The translations under genes were made by a program, and so were the position numbers. The notes below the pieces were generated by a model that saw only the letters and a program-made list of their open reading frames with translations, was not told where the DNA came from and searched no databases. Shown in pieces: positions 62,636-64,000 of a DNA stretch of 64,000 nt. Position 1 is the first letter of the stretch; each line of letters begins with the position of its first letter. Location: contig JACDQD010000106.1 of assembly GCA_019843655.1 (NCBI GenBank), positions 1,178,001 to 1,242,000 on the forward strand. The letters run 5' to 3'. This stretch comes from Lethocerus indicus. Its lineage: Eukaryota; Arthropoda; Insecta; Hemiptera; Belostomatidae.

Positions 62636-64000
62636 CAACTGTTTCCTATTTAGAAACTCAACAAATCAACACGGTGAAAATTCCGGAAGGGGGTATATTC
62701 TTTTTATACTTTCCCTTTTAGCCATTGTATTGAAGTTGGCCGGCCAATCCGCAAATTTCGGCTAACATGGGCCAGGGCTTTTCTAAAAGCCGCAACCGGG
62801 GCACGGATTAAACCTACAATGGGCGGCAATTCAAACGGCGCCAACTCGGCCGATTCCAAACGGAAATTAAATACGCGCTAAATTAAACGCGCCCCTTTAT
62901 TTGTCCACGTTTCACCCGCCCAAACGACGTGAGCTCAATTTTTATTTTTAAACAACAAAAGCGCTCGGTACCATTTGTTTCCCGCAGTCGCCATTACCTC
63001 GCCCGGTAAAGGATACAATAAATTATTCATCGAACGAAATTCAATTTGAATTCAAATGAGAATTATTTTATAACGCCCGAAGACGATGGAGGACCGGATA
63101 TTTTCAATAAACGTGAACTAAATAGCTAATTAGACGTGGCTCAACGCAATGGAAAACCAAATGTATGTCGACATTTAATCGCTTGTAGCCTGCAGTGAAA
63201 AACTTATCAACGAACAGCGAAAAAAGTATCGACGACAGGTACAAGAGTAATAGTATCACTGGTGTTATTCTGTTTAATCCATCTCGTTTAGTCCCCATCG
63301 TTATTAACAAAGAGATGTACTCAACACAAGAGTTACTGCATTTCAGCTATATCGCTACAGTGTCACTGTAAAAGCCTCTGTTGTAAATAATGCTCTGTTC
63401 TCTTCGCAGTATTTTTGAAACGGTGGTTTTCTTTTTTCTATTTATCCCTTTCTGTGTTTCGTGTCCTAGTCTTTCGCACCGTTCCGCTTTAAAAACCCCA
63501 CTGGGCCGAACCCCGAATGTGTCTATCTTTCTGCTCCGCGACAGTGCTACCTTCAGTACATAATTGTATTTCGGTCCTTCTGAGATCGCCTCATAAATAT
63601 TATAAACTTTACAAGAAATGTTTTCTTCTATTGGAGATAAGTAGCTTAACGTCACCTTTTTTCAGGGTCCATCAAAGTAGTTCACTTAAGGAGGAAAAAA
63701 TAAGGAGGAAAAGAAACAGCCTTTAGAGGAACAAAAAGGAAAAAATAATTTGTCAGCCGAAATAAAAAAAAATATGTAAAGAAGGGAACACCGAAGCATT
63801 TCTCCTTTATTATTATTTCCTTCGCGGGCCTTTTCGGATTTTCGGCATTATTGATACATCAATTAAATTCCTGGACCGAGGGAACTCTAAAAGGGGAACG
63901 GAGGGGCGGAAAGGGGGGTCGGGGATGGTTATTAAAAAGGAATACAGTGAAAAGCGGCAAAGTTACTCAATTGGGAGGAGGAGCTGAATAGGGGGAAAGC

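Larger units (their letters stand above)
49934..64000 (+). other. Probable downstream intron up to the right edge
   Basis: It begins with the donor GTGAAT. The spliced product still lacks the end of the TSPN domain, so the gene should continue, but no exon opening with one codon base and a TSPN-like end was recognised. The contents are two AT microsatellites, a tRNA-like relic (53238), a short tandem repeat (57686) and a foldback element (62158-62635). Otherwise I see no supported genes in the stretches 50000-50970, 51018-52110, 52148-53230, 53310-57680, 57720-62150 and 62640-64000. Confidence 0.45.

Noticed and set aside
1..64000. CRISPR arrays, phage, bacterial operons or LTR retroviruses
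   Set aside because: No spaced direct repeats of CRISPR type, no operon structure with ribosome binding sites, and no LTR pair or gag/pol/env-like frame was seen.

Overview
The window reads as arthropod, most likely insect, nuclear DNA. It is AT-rich and gene-poor, with GT-AG introns, short GC-rich coding islands, microsatellites and many decayed copies of a Jockey-type non-LTR retrotransposon. Nothing looks bacterial or viral. The species cannot be named from the sequence; an insect with a large, repeat-rich genome is an inference.

Only three segments carry convincing host coding sequence, all on the + strand. They are a thrombospondin type 1 (TSP1) exon at 14171-14314 and two exons at 25380-25576 and 49755-49933, which together encode a thrombospondin N-terminal-like (TSPN, laminin-G fold) domain. 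All have AG/GT borders, and their codon phases match exactly when spliced in order. They therefore appear to be consecutive exons of one secreted or matrix protein, separated by introns of about 11.1 kb and 24.2 kb. TSP1 followed by TSPN suggests an arthropod multiplexin (collagen XV/XVIII type), but no collagen repeat, endostatin, signal peptide, start codon or stop codon is visible, so the assignment is provisional. The first exon starts, and the last ends, inside a codon. The gene must continue on both sides, and the flanks (1-14170 and 49934-64000) are probably intronic too.

Much of the rest that can be explained is mobile DNA. Six 5'-truncated copies of one Jockey-clade LINE lie at about 754-1294, 11640-12265, 24690-25261 (+ strand), 38792-39375, 43807-44718 and 48098-49188 (- strand). 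Target-site duplications of 7-13 bp can be read around each, and most are truncated near the same point of the element. A fragment of a second LINE lineage, with a YADD motif, lies at 40190-40373. A second family has long inverted arms (foldback/TIR type, no coding capacity) with copies or pieces at 4121-5257, 20712-20804, 21441-21930, 32810-33029, 41598-42468, 49523-49568 and 62158-62635. A third, very small palindromic family (about 50-65 bp, ends GGCGCTA) occurs five times, inside the foldback elements and independently near 48.8 and 49.3 kb.

The remaining DNA is AT-rich non-coding sequence with microsatellites, a 28-bp tandem repeat (33956-34064), hairpins at 30277-30329 and 47912-47955, a GC-rich island at 43488-43760 and a tRNA-like relic at 53238-53309. 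I found no clear undescribed gene system. The points most worth checking are the exon chain, the recurrent LINE truncation point, the composite LINE insertion at 48 kb, and the foldback and palindrome families.
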